Shown here: piece by piece, positions 32,820-40,756 of the stretch
How the letters are laid out: each line of letters opens with the position of its first letter
Position numbering within the stretch: the first letter of the stretch is position 1
NCBI RefSeq assembly: GCF_018603905.1
Contig: NZ_JAHFZZ010000026.1
Span: 62,001-126,000, forward strand
Length of the DNA: 64,000 bases
Origin: Nonomuraea sp. NEAU-A123
GTDB lineage: Bacteria; Actinomycetota; Actinomycetes; Streptosporangiales; Streptosporangiaceae
Direction: 5' to 3'
Program-made: the position numbers and the translations under genes
The notes under the pieces: model-generated
Told to the model about the DNA's origin: nothing
The model's database searches: none
What the model saw: the letters and a program-made list of their open reading frames with translations, nothing else

Positions 32820-34361
32820 ATGACAATGATCGACACGACGGCGGTGGGCTTCTACCGCATCGCCGCCTCCCATCCCGACCGGACCGCCCTGATCGGCCCG
32901 GACGGTGAGCGGCTCACCTTCGGCGACCTGCTGCGGAACGTCAACCGCCGATCCAACGGGCTGCGATCCCTCGGGCTGGCCAAGGGAGACGTCGTCGCGA
33001 TGATGGTGCACAACGACGCCGTCTACTTCGAGCTGGTCCTCGCCGTCGCGCAGGTCGGCATGTACCTGGTGCCCATCAACACCCACCTGGAGCCCGCCGA
33101 GGTCGCCTTCATCGTGCGCGACAGCGGCGCCAAGGTGCTCGTCGCCCACGCCGACCTGGCCGGCAGCCTCGCCGGTGAGTCGGCCGGCCTGCCCGCGGCA
33201 CGCTTCGCCGCCGGAGGCGACGTGGCGGGGTGGCGCCCGTACGAGGAACTCGCCGGATCACCCGCCGAACCGGATGGACGCACCGCGGGCTCGCTGATGC
33301 CGTACACCTCCGGCACCACGGGGCGGCCCAAAGGCGTCAGAGGCAGGCTCATGGAAGTGAGCCCCGAACAGGTGGCGGCGGGACACGCCGCGTTCCTGCG
33401 GACGCTGGGCTTCACCGCCGACGACGGAGAGGCCCACCTGGTCTGCTCACCGCTGTACCACGCGGCTCCGGGCGGGTTCGCGATCGGCGCGCTGCATCTG
33501 GGTCACACGGTGGTGTGTCACCGGAAGTTCGACCCCGAGGCGGTGCTGCGCGACATCGAGAGGTTCCAGGTGACCACCAGCCACCTGGTGCCCACCCACT
33601 TCCACCGGATGCTGCGCCTGCCCTCCGAGGTACGCGACCGCTACGACCTGTCCAGCCTGCGCAGGCTGGTCCACGCGGGCGCGCCGTGCCCGGTCACGGT
33701 CAAGCGGCAGATGATCGACTGGGTGGGCCCGATCGTCTGGGAGTACCTGGGGGCGACCGAGGGGATCGTGAGCCTGGTCAGCCCGCAGGAATGGCTGGCC
33801 AAGCCCGGAACGGTGGGCAGGCCGGCGCCGGGCGTCACGGTGCGGCTCCTGGACGAGAATGGCGCCGAGGTGCCGCAGGGGGAGCCGGGCACCATCTACT
33901 TCGGCACCGGCCGGATCGGATTCGAGTACCACAACGACCCGGCCAAGACGGCCGCCGGCCGGGTCGGCGGCCTGGCCACCGTGGGGGACATCGGCTGGTT
34001 CGACCAGGACGGCTACCTGTACCTGCTCGACCGCCGCGACGACCTCATCCTGTCCGGCGGGGTGAACATCTACCCGGCCGAGATCGAGCAGCACCTCATC
34101 GCGCATCCGGCGGTCGCCGACGTGGCCGTCATCGGCGTACCCGACCCTGAATGGGGCCAGAGCGTGCTGGCCGTGGTCCAGCCCTCGCCGGACGCCGTGC
34201 CAGGGGAGGCGCTGGCCGGCGAGCTGGCGGCGTACTGCGCGGACGGGCTGGCCTCCTACAAGCGGCCCCGGCGCATCGAATTCCGCGCCGACTTCCCCCG
34301 CACCGCCAGCGGCAAGCTGCAACGCCGCCGCCTGCGCGACCACTACGTCAACGAAAGGTGA
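32820..34361 (+). CDS. AMP-dependent acyl-CoA ligase (FadD/BaiB-like)
   Basis: A 513-residue adenylate-forming enzyme. ATG 32820 follows AAAGGG; the upstream in-frame extension covers promoter and operator and is not coding. Motifs: TSGTTGRPKG (163-172), YLGATEG, VGDIGWFDQDGYLYLLDRRDDLI and PRTASGKLQRR at the C-terminus with the catalytic Lys. The sequence resembles ligases acting on bulky acids such as bile acids or steroid side chains. It should form the CoA thioester that feeds the MaoC/DUF35/aldolase trio. The SDR gene follows after 5 bases. Confidence 0.9.
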   Translation: MTMIDTTAVGFYRIAASHPDRTALIGPDGERLTFGDLLRNVNRRSNGLRSLGLAKGDVVAMMVHNDAVYFELVLAVAQVGMYLVPINTHLEPAEVAFIVRDSGAKVLVAHADLAGSLAGESAGLPAARFAAGGDVAGWRPYEELAGSPAEPDGRTAGSLMPYTSGTTGRPKGVRGRLMEVSPEQVAAGHAAFLRTLGFTADDGEAHLVCSPLYHAAPGGFAIGALHLGHTVVCHRKFDPEAVLRDIERFQVTTSHLVPTHFHRMLRLPSEVRDRYDLSSLRRLVHAGAPCPVTVKRQMIDWVGPIVWEYLGATEGIVSLVSPQEWLAKPGTVGRPAPGVTVRLLDENGAEVPQGEPGTIYFGTGRIGFEYHNDPAKTAAGRVGGLATVGDIGWFDQDGYLYLLDRRDDLILSGGVNIYPAEIEQHLIAHPAVADVAVIGVPDPEWGQSVLAVVQPSPDAVPGEALAGELAAYCADGLASYKRPRRIEFRADFPRTASGKLQRRRLRDHYVNER

Positions 34362-34366
34362 GTGTC

Positions 34367-35257
34367 ATGGGAGTACTCGACGGCCGTGTCGCCGTCATCA
34401 CGGGCGGAGGCCGCGGCATCGGCGCCGCGCTCGCCCGCGCCTTCGCCCGTGAAGGCGCCTCACTCGTCGTCAACGATCTCGGCTCCGCACCTGACGGGGT
34501 CGGCGGCGACAAGGCCCCGGTGCACCAGGTCGTCGAGGAGATCAACGGCTCCGGCGGGCAGGCCGTCGCCGACGACGGCGACGTGGCCGACCTGGCGACC
34601 GGTGAGCGGCTGGTCGCGACCGCCGTCGAGCGCTACGGCAAGCTGGACGTCCTGGTGAACGTGGCGGGCATCCTCCGCGACCGCATGATCTTCAACCTGC
34701 CGGAGGAGGACTGGGACGCGGTCATCCGGGTGCATCTCAAGGGCCACTACAGCACGATCCGGCCCGCGTCGGCGTACTTCCGCGGGCAACGCAACCCCGA
34801 CGGCAACTACCGGATCATCAATTTCACGTCCGTCTCCGGCCTGCAGGGCTCGCCCGGACAGCCCAACTACGCCGCCGCCAAGATGGGCGTCGTCGGCCTG
34901 ACGTACTCCCTGGCGCAGGCACTGGGCCGCTACGGGGTGACGGCCAACGCGATCGCCCCCGGCGCCGCCACCCGCCTCACCGGTGTGCTCCCCGCTGAGG
35001 GCGACCCCGGCGAGCTGGCCCCCGACAACATCGCGCCGATCGCGCTCTACCTGGCCAGCGAGCGATCGGGCTGGCTGAGCGGCCGTACGGTCGCCGCGAT
35101 GGGCTATGAGGTCGGCCTCTACAGCAACCCCGAGGTGATCCGCCAGGTCAACGGCACCGGGCCGTGGGAGTTCGAGCACCTGGCACGGGTGGTGGAGAGC
35201 AACTTCCGTCCGGTCGCCGACGGACCGCCGCCCAGCGTCTTCGTCCCACGCGGCTGA
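34367..35257 (+). CDS. SDR-family 3-hydroxyacyl-CoA-type dehydrogenase
   Basis: A 296-residue SDR with intact features: TGGGRGIGAALA cofactor loop, VNDLG after beta2 favouring NAD, NVAGILRDRMIFNLPEEDWDAV (in two blocks: NVAGILRDRMI, then EEDWDAVIRVHLKGHY) and the catalytic S-Y-K in NFTSVSGLQGSPGQPNYAAAKMG. The long LRDRMIF...HLKGHY pattern is typical of the 17-beta-hydroxysteroid dehydrogenase 4 / MFE-2 branch, so oxidation of a 3-hydroxyacyl-CoA or hydroxysteroid is likely. It completes the CoA-dependent pathway of this block. The stop codon sits in the loop of a small hairpin (35248-35264). Confidence 0.9.
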   Translation: MGVLDGRVAVITGGGRGIGAALARAFAREGASLVVNDLGSAPDGVGGDKAPVHQVVEEINGSGGQAVADDGDVADLATGERLVATAVERYGKLDVLVNVAGILRDRMIFNLPEEDWDAVIRVHLKGHYSTIRPASAYFRGQRNPDGNYRIINFTSVSGLQGSPGQPNYAAAKMGVVGLTYSLAQALGRYGVTANAIAPGAATRLTGVLPAEGDPGELAPDNIAPIALYLASERSGWLSGRTVAAMGYEVGLYSNPEVIRQVNGTGPWEFEHLARVVESNFRPVADGPPPSVFVPRG

Positions 35258-35264
35258 GCCGCGT
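35248..35264. terminator. Hairpin over the SDR stop codon
   Basis: ACGCGGC-TGA-GCCGCGT forms a 7-bp stem whose 3-base loop is the stop codon, followed by CCGTTT. It separates the convergent SDR and lipoprotein genes, which are only 15 bases apart. Short for an intrinsic terminator but well placed. Confidence 0.55.
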
Positions 35265-35272
35265 CCGTTTCC

Positions 35273-36091
35273 TCAGCAGCGGCGGGTCCAGCGCTTGCGC
35301 ACCCAGACATTGCGGCATTTTTTGCTGGACGGCGTACTTAGGTAACCGTCCTCGGTCTTGGTGCAGACGCCATTCACCGTTTCCGTGCACTCGTTGGTGG
35401 CGACGCACTCGTTATTGATGGTCGTGGTGCAGTACTCCTCATCGCTCTCCTCTTCCTCGGGCTCGGGCGCGTCCGGATCCTGGTAACCGATGGCCGCCTT
35501 GGCGGCGTCACCGCCGCTGCGGCGAGCGCTGTAGGCCTCGGCGTACGGCTCACGGAAAGAGCCGTCGTCGGCTTTCTTGGCCATCGCCGGAACGGAGCCG
35601 TCGATGCGGATGTAGTACCAGCCGTAGCCTTTCTCGCCGTCGTCGCACCTGATGTTCGCGAAGCGGATCCGGGTGGCTTTCCGCACGCAGACCTTGACGC
35701 GGTCGTCGACGTCGGTGAGCATCACGTCCGAGCCGAGGCCGCCCTTCGCGGGAGCCCGGTAGCCCGAGCCCCGCGGCTCTTTGAACGAGCCGCGCTTCGC
35801 CTTCGAGCCGGTGGCGGGGATCCGGGCGGTCAGCGGGAAAAAATACCAGGCGATGCCGGGCTCCGCATCGTCGCAGGGTCGATAGTTGACCCGCACGCGT
35901 GTCTTCTTCTTGACGCAGATCTCGATGTAGCCCGTTTCTTCTTCGTCTTCTTCCGTCGAATTCTGCGGCACCGGTTGTTCGGCGACCGGATTCGCGGTCT
36001 CGGTATCGACCGGTGTCGTTGTGGTGGTGCATCCGGCGATCAGGAGCGCGGCGGTGAAGAGGAAAACGAGTCGTAACGCGGTCGGCGGCAA
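35273..36091 (-). CDS. Secreted lipoprotein with duplicated domain
   Basis: A 272-residue protein, TTG start behind TGAGG. The signal peptide ends in the lipobox LIAGC (Cys21), so it should be anchored on the outer face of the membrane. Two copies of a ~62-residue unit follow: 56-118 (IEICVKKKTRVRVNYRPC...AWYFFPL...RGSFKEP) and 132-194 (VKVCVRKATRIRFANIRC...GWYYIRI...DGSFREP), each with two Cys at matching places that could form a disulfide. An acidic linker (PEPEEEESDEE) leads to a Cys-rich tail with seven cysteines. I do not recognise the family. It stands alone between convergent and divergent neighbours. Confidence 0.75.
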   Translation of the reverse strand: MPPTALRLVFLFTAALLIAGCTTTTTPVDTETANPVAEQPVPQNSTEEDEEETGYIEICVKKKTRVRVNYRPCDDAEPGIAWYFFPLTARIPATGSKAKRGSFKEPRGSGYRAPAKGGLGSDVMLTDVDDRVKVCVRKATRIRFANIRCDDGEKGYGWYYIRIDGSVPAMAKKADDGSFREPYAEAYSARRSGGDAAKAAIGYQDPDAPEPEEEESDEEYCTTTINNECVATNECTETVNGVCTKTEDGYLSTPSSKKCRNVWVRKRWTRRC

Positions 36092-36178
36092 AGAACCTCA
36101 CTGTCTGAGACGAGATGGTGGGTCGGGAGCGCTTTCCATTTCTCGATGTACATTAACGCCACCCCCACCTGTCCCGCC

Positions 36179-37315
36179 TTAAGCCAGCGCCGCCTCCAGC
36201 AAAAGCGCTCCGGCGCCCAGGAGGGCGGCGTCTCGGCCGGCGCGGGCCGGGGCGATCTCCAGGTCGCGGGTGGCCAGTGGCAGGCAGCGCTCGTACACCG
36301 CCGCCCTGATGGCGGTGATCAGCGGTTCCGCGGCCGACAGGCTGCCGCCCACCGCGATCACGTCCGGGTTGAAGAAGTTGACCAACACCGTGAGGACCTC
36401 GCCGATCCGCCGCCCCGCGCCCCGTACCAGGCTGGTGGCCTCGGGGATCGCGTCGTTCACCAGGCCCACGATGTCCGCCGGCCGGGCCACCGTGATCCCG
36501 GAGTCCGCCAGGGCCGACATGAGGGCGGCACCGCTGGCGTACGCCTCCAGGCAGTCGGGATGGCCGCAGGCGCACAGGACGGACGAGTCCGAACGTACCC
36601 GTACGTGGCTGATGTCGCCCGCCGCGCCCCGGCCCCGGTGCAGGTGGCCGTTGACGATCACGCCGCAGCCGATGCCGGTCCCGGCCTTGAGCACCATGAG
36701 GTTGTCGCAGCCGGGCCAGTGCTTGGCCTCGCCGGCGGCCATGAGGTTGGCGTCGTTCTCGACGAGGATCGGCAGGTCGTAGCGGAGCCCCAGATGCTCG
36801 GCGACGGGGAAGTTGTTCCAGCCCGGCATGCGCGACGGCGTGACCACCCGGCGCGTCGCCGGGTCCACCGGGCCGGGGATGCCGGTGCCCACCCCGCGTA
36901 ATGGCACGTCACCGGGCACATGTACGGCCAGCAGCTCGTCGAAGGCGTCCGACAGGAGGTCGAGCGTGGCCGCCGGGCCCCGGGCGATCTCGCAGGGGCG
37001 TTCCTCGATCACGAGCGGGACACCGCTGAGGTCGAGCAGCCCGAGCCGGGCGTGGTGCGCGCCGAGGTCGGCGACCGCCAGCACCCCCGCCGACGGCGAC
37101 AGGCGCAGCCGCCTGGGCCGCCGCCCGCCCCGCGACGTGCCCGAGCCCTCCTCGCCGAGCAGCCCCAGCGAGATCAGCTCCTCGACCCGGAGCGACACGC
37201 TGGAGGCGGCCAGGCCCGATAAGCGGGCGAGGTCGGCCCGGGACTCGGCCTTGCCGGTGGCCACGAGCCGCAGCAGGTCCCCCTGTGCCCCGCTCACGGG
37301 CAGCCGCTGATCCAT
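36179..37315 (-). CDS. ROK-family transcriptional regulator
   Basis: A 378-residue protein with an N-terminal winged helix (AESRADLARLSGLAASSVSLRVEELISLGLL) and a ROK sugar-kinase-like domain with GVGTGIPGPVD, the ENDANLMAAGE motif, AGTGIGCGVIVNG and the zinc-binding CACGHPDCLE. It should bind a sugar or amino-sugar and regulate DNA. ATG 37315 has no Shine-Dalgarno; TTGTCG-18-TATTCC placed 6 bases before it on the minus strand suggests a leaderless start (TTG 37351 is the in-frame alternative). It is divergent from the ABC importer genes and is likely their regulator, with promoters overlapping in 37316-37415. Confidence 0.88.
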   Translation of the reverse strand: MDQRLPVSGAQGDLLRLVATGKAESRADLARLSGLAASSVSLRVEELISLGLLGEEGSGTSRGGRRPRRLRLSPSAGVLAVADLGAHHARLGLLDLSGVPLVIEERPCEIARGPAATLDLLSDAFDELLAVHVPGDVPLRGVGTGIPGPVDPATRRVVTPSRMPGWNNFPVAEHLGLRYDLPILVENDANLMAAGEAKHWPGCDNLMVLKAGTGIGCGVIVNGHLHRGRGAAGDISHVRVRSDSSVLCACGHPDCLEAYASGAALMSALADSGITVARPADIVGLVNDAIPEATSLVRGAGRRIGEVLTVLVNFFNPDVIAVGGSLSAAEPLITAIRAAVYERCLPLATRDLEIAPARAGRDAALLGAGALLLEAALA

Positions 37316-37355
37316 GTGAGAGGAATACCATGTCCAGACTTCCTGCGACAACGTA

Positions 37356-37385
37356 TTGACTTAGTACGAAATCTCCCACTACGTT
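37356..37385 (+). promoter_or_regulatory. Promoter of the ABC importer/asparaginase operon
   Basis: TTGACT at 37356-37361, 18-base spacer, TACGTT at 37380-37385, then 30 bases to the ATG of the binding-protein gene. It lies in the gap shared with the divergent ROK gene. Confidence 0.65.
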
Positions 37386-37415
37386 CCGCTTCATCTTCGA
37401 TTTCGAAGGAAGTGG

Positions 37416-38339
37416 ATGCTCATGAAGAGACTGGTCGCTGCCGTCGCCGTATCCCTGTTAGGCCTGGCGGCCTGCGGCGAGACGAGCAGCCCCGCCGTAC
37501 CGGGAGCCGTACCGGAGCAGGCCAAGGCGAAGGACGACGTGCTCGCGCAGGCACCTGTCGCCGCCGCCGCGGACATCCTGCCCGGCTCCACCATGGAGAA
37601 GATCAAGCAGCGCGGCGAGCTGATCGTCGGCGGCTCGCTGGACGCGCCGCTGCTCTCCCAGCAGAACCCCGCCACCGGCGAGGTCGAGGGCTTCGACGCC
37701 GATCTGGGCAAGGCACTGGCGAAGTACATCATCGGCCAGCCCAAGGTGAAGATCGTCAACTCGGCCTCGGAGACCCGTGAGGCGCTGCTCGCCAACGGCA
37801 CCGTGGACGTCGTCTTCCAGACGTACACGATCACGCCGGAAAGGGCGAAGCAGGTCGCGTTCGCCGGGCCGTACTACACCTCCGGTCTGACCATCGCGGT
37901 GAAGAAGGGTGCGACGGGCATCGCCAAGCCCGAGGACCTGAACGGCAAGAAGGTCCTCGCGGGGGCGAACACGCCGGCCATTCCGGCGATCAAGAAGCTC
38001 GCGCCGCAGGCCGAGATCATCACGTTCGGCAGCGACCCGGAATGCCTCCAGGCGCTCAAGCAGGACCGCGGCGTCGCCTACGTCCAGGACGAGACGCTGC
38101 TGATCGCCGATGCCAAGAAGGACCCGTCGATCCAGATCGTCACCAAGCCCTTCACCGTCGACCCGTACGGCATCGGGCTCGAGCACGGTGACGACCAGTT
38201 CAAGACGTTCACCAATGCCTGGCTGAAGAAGATGCAGGACGCCGGGGTCTGGCAGCAGATCTGGAAGAACTCCATCGGCACGGTCGTCGTGGGCGATGCT
38301 CCGCAGCCGCCCCAGATCGGTTCCGTGCCGGGGTCCTGA
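37416..38339 (+). CDS. Polar amino acid ABC importer, substrate-binding lipoprotein
   Basis: A 307-residue binding protein of the GluB/FliY type. Signal peptide with lipobox LGLAAC near residue 24; mature part has MEKIKQRGELIVGGSLDAPLLS, DADLGKALAKYI, the TYTITPERAKQVAFAGPYY signature and DPYGIGLEHGD. It should capture glutamate, aspartate, asparagine or a relative outside the cell. ATG 37416 has AAGGA 5 bases away; ATG 37422 is also possible. The TGA overlaps the first permease ATG. The asparaginase at the operon's end favours asparagine or glutamine as ligand (inference). Confidence 0.9.
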   Translation: MLMKRLVAAVAVSLLGLAACGETSSPAVPGAVPEQAKAKDDVLAQAPVAAAADILPGSTMEKIKQRGELIVGGSLDAPLLSQQNPATGEVEGFDADLGKALAKYIIGQPKVKIVNSASETREALLANGTVDVVFQTYTITPERAKQVAFAGPYYTSGLTIAVKKGATGIAKPEDLNGKKVLAGANTPAIPAIKKLAPQAEIITFGSDPECLQALKQDRGVAYVQDETLLIADAKKDPSIQIVTKPFTVDPYGIGLEHGDDQFKTFTNAWLKKMQDAGVWQQIWKNSIGTVVVGDAPQPPQIGSVPGS

Positions 38340-38983
38340 TGTCCGTCCTCCTCGATCACCTGCCCGAACTGTGGCAGGGACTGCTCGTGACGTTCCAGCT
38401 CACCGCCGCGTCGTTCCTCGGCGCGGCGGTGCTGGGCGTGCTGGTCACCGCCCTGCGGGTGAGCCCGGTACGGGTGCTGCGCGCCCTCGGCACCGCTTAC
38501 GTGGAGACCTTCCAGAACCTGCCGCTGCTGGTCCTGCTCGTCCTGGCGTTCTTCGGCCTGCCGGAGATCGGCGTCCAGGCCGACCTGAAGGTGACGGCCA
38601 TCGCGGTGATCTCCGTGTACGAGGCCGCCTACATCGGCGAGGCGCTGCGGTCCGGCGTGAACTCGGTGGCCAAGGGGCAGGGCGAGGCGGCCCGCGCGAT
38701 CGGGCTGACGTTCACCCAGTCCCTGCGGCACGTCATCCTGCCGCAGGCGCTGCGTACGGTGGTGCAGCCGATCGGCAACATCTTCATCGCGCTCACCATG
38801 AACACCGCGCTCGCGGCGGCCGTCGGCGTCGTCGACCTGACCGCGGCGGCGAACCGGGTGAACCTTCTCGAAGCCCAGCCCATCCCGATCTTCGTCGGCG
38901 CGGGCGCGGCGTACGCGCTGATCGCCGCCTGCGCCGGTTTCGTGACCGGGCGGCTCGAACGACGACTGGTGATCCTGCGATGA
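38339..38983 (+). CDS. Polar amino acid ABC importer, permease (GluC-like)
   Basis: A 214-residue HisMQ-type permease with about five membrane segments. The family signature EALRSGVNSVAKGQGEAARAIGLT-like loop is present as EALRSGVNSVAKGQGEAA then RAIGLTFTQSLRHVILPQALR, the EAA loop that docks on the ATPase. It forms the membrane channel with the next protein. TGATG overlap with the binding-protein gene. Confidence 0.92.
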   Translation: MSVLLDHLPELWQGLLVTFQLTAASFLGAAVLGVLVTALRVSPVRVLRALGTAYVETFQNLPLLVLLVLAFFGLPEIGVQADLKVTAIAVISVYEAAYIGEALRSGVNSVAKGQGEAARAIGLTFTQSLRHVILPQALRTVVQPIGNIFIALTMNTALAAAVGVVDLTAAANRVNLLEAQPIPIFVGAGAAYALIAACAGFVTGRLERRLVILR

Positions 38984-39807
38984 GTACCGCTCTGTTCGAC
39001 GAGCCGGGCCCCAGGGCGCGGCGGCGCATCCGGATCGCGACCGTCATCGGCACGCTCGCCGCCCTGGCGCTGCTCGCACTGGCCGTCCGGCAGTTCGCCG
39101 CCAACGGGCAGCTCGACGCCGCGCGCTGGCAGCCGTACGCCACCTGGCCCATGTGGCGCTATCTCCTGACCGGACTGTGGTCCACCGCGCTGGCCGCGGT
39201 CGTCTCGGCCGCACTGGCGATGGCGTTCGGGCTGGTGCTGGCCCTGGGCCGGGTGTCGCGCCACCGCTTCCTGCGCGTCCCCGCCGCCGTGTACGTCGAG
39301 GTGGTCAGGACCATCCCGGCCCTGCTGCTGGTGTACGTGGTGCTGTTCGCGCTGCCGAAGTACGGGCTGGACCTGCCGCTGTTCTGGAAGCTCGTGGTGC
39401 CGCTGTCGGTGTCGAACGCGGCGGCGTTCGCCGAGATCTTCCGCGCCGGGATCCGCTCCATCGAGCGCGGCCAGGGTGAGGCGGGCCTGGCGATCGGCCT
39501 CACCCACGGCCAGGCCATGCGCCTGATCGTGCTGCCGCAGGCCGCCCGCCGGGTGCTGCCCTCGATCGTCAGCCAGTCGGTCGGGCTGCTCAAGGACACC
39601 GCGCTCGGATACGTCGTCAGCTACGCCGAGCTGCTCTACAGCGGCAAGGTCCTGGCCGCCTACAACGGCTACCTCATCCAGACCTACCTCGTCGTCGCGC
39701 TGGTCTACCTGGTGGTCAACGCGTCGCTGTCCAAACTGGCCCGTACGCTGGAGGCCCGCCGGCGCGCGGGCCCCGGCATCCCCCGAAGGAGATCCACCCG
39801 TGCCTGA
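38980..39807 (+). CDS. Polar amino acid ABC importer, permease (GluD-like)
   Basis: A 275-residue HisMQ-type permease with an N-terminal cytosolic leader, about five membrane segments and the docking loop FRAGIRSIERGQGEAGLAIG followed by MRLIVLPQAARRVLP. It pairs with the upstream permease. ATGA overlap with it, and 8-base overlap with the asparaginase gene. No ATPase gene (GluA-like) lies in this operon, so the transporter must borrow an ATPase from elsewhere. Confidence 0.92.
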   Translation: MSTALFDEPGPRARRRIRIATVIGTLAALALLALAVRQFAANGQLDAARWQPYATWPMWRYLLTGLWSTALAAVVSAALAMAFGLVLALGRVSRHRFLRVPAAVYVEVVRTIPALLLVYVVLFALPKYGLDLPLFWKLVVPLSVSNAAAFAEIFRAGIRSIERGQGEAGLAIGLTHGQAMRLIVLPQAARRVLPSIVSQSVGLLKDTALGYVVSYAELLYSGKVLAAYNGYLIQTYLVVALVYLVVNASLSKLARTLEARRRAGPGIPRRRSTRA

Positions 39808-40756
39808 ACTCGCCCTCCTCGCCGAGGTCGTGCGCTCCGGGTTCGTCGAGAGCGTCCACTACGGCAGCGCCGTCGGCCTCGACCCGTCGGGCCGGCCCGA
39901 GGTCGCGCTCGGCCGGGTGGAGACGCCGATCCTGCCCCGCTCGTCAGGCAAGCCGTTCCAGGCGCTCGCCTGCCTCGTCGCGGGCGCCGCCCTGAGCGGA
40001 CCGCGCCTGGCGATCGCCGCGGGCAGCCACACGGGCGAGGACTTCCACGTACGGCTGGTCGGCGAGCTGCTGGCCGACTACGGGCTGGACTTCGGGGCGC
40101 TCGGCTGCCCGGCGAGCTGGCCGGAGGACCAGGCCACCATGCACGCGCTGATCAGGCAGGGCCAGGGCGTCTCCCGCGAGCGGATGAACTGCTCCGGCAA
40201 GCACGCCGCGATGCTGGCCGCCGCCGTGGCCAACGACTGGGACGTGGACTCCTACCTGTCCGCGGAGCACCCGGTGCAGCGCAAGGTGCTCTCGATCACC
40301 GAGGAGCTGGCGGGGGAGAAGGCCGCCCACGTGGCCGTGGACGGCTGCGGGGCGCCGGTGTTCGGGCTCTCGCTGACCGGCCTGGCGCGGGCCGTGCAGG
40401 CGCTCGTGCTCGCCACGCCGGGCAGCGCGCCCCGCCAGGTCGCCGACGCGATGCGCGAGCACCCCGAGTACGTCGGCGGGACCGGCCACCAGAACACCGA
40501 GCTCATGCGCGCCCTGCCCGGCGCCCTGGCCAAGGGCGGCGCGGAAGGGGTGCTGGTCGTGGCGATGGACTCCGGGCACTCGGTCGCGGTGAAGGTCATC
40601 GACGGCAGCCCGCGCGCCACCACCGTCATCGCCCTGGCCGTCCTCCGCGAGATGGGCTGCGAGGTGTCCTCGGCCGCCGCGTTCGAGAGCGTGGCCGTGC
40701 TCGGCGGCGGCGCGCCGGTCGGCCAGATCGTCACGCCGAGCCGCAGCCCTCGGTAA
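39800..40756 (+). CDS. L-asparaginase II (ReAV-type)
   Basis: A 318-residue enzyme of the Rhizobium etli AnsA/ReAV class, unrelated to E. coli-type asparaginases. Expected active-site residues are all in place: RSSGKP with S48 and K51, NCSGKHAAM with C131 and K134, and DGCGAP with D181 and C183. It should hydrolyse L-asparagine to aspartate and ammonia in the cytosol; no signal peptide is visible. Start GTG 39800 lies inside the permease 3' end, showing co-translation with the importer. The 3' end overlaps the convergent LCP gene by 26 bases. Confidence 0.92.
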   Translation: MPELALLAEVVRSGFVESVHYGSAVGLDPSGRPEVALGRVETPILPRSSGKPFQALACLVAGAALSGPRLAIAAGSHTGEDFHVRLVGELLADYGLDFGALGCPASWPEDQATMHALIRQGQGVSRERMNCSGKHAAMLAAAVANDWDVDSYLSAEHPVQRKVLSITEELAGEKAAHVAVDGCGAPVFGLSLTGLARAVQALVLATPGSAPRQVADAMREHPEYVGGTGHQNTELMRALPGALAKGGAEGVLVVAMDSGHSVAVKVIDGSPRATTVIALAVLREMGCEVSSAAAFESVAVLGGGAPVGQIVTPSRSPR

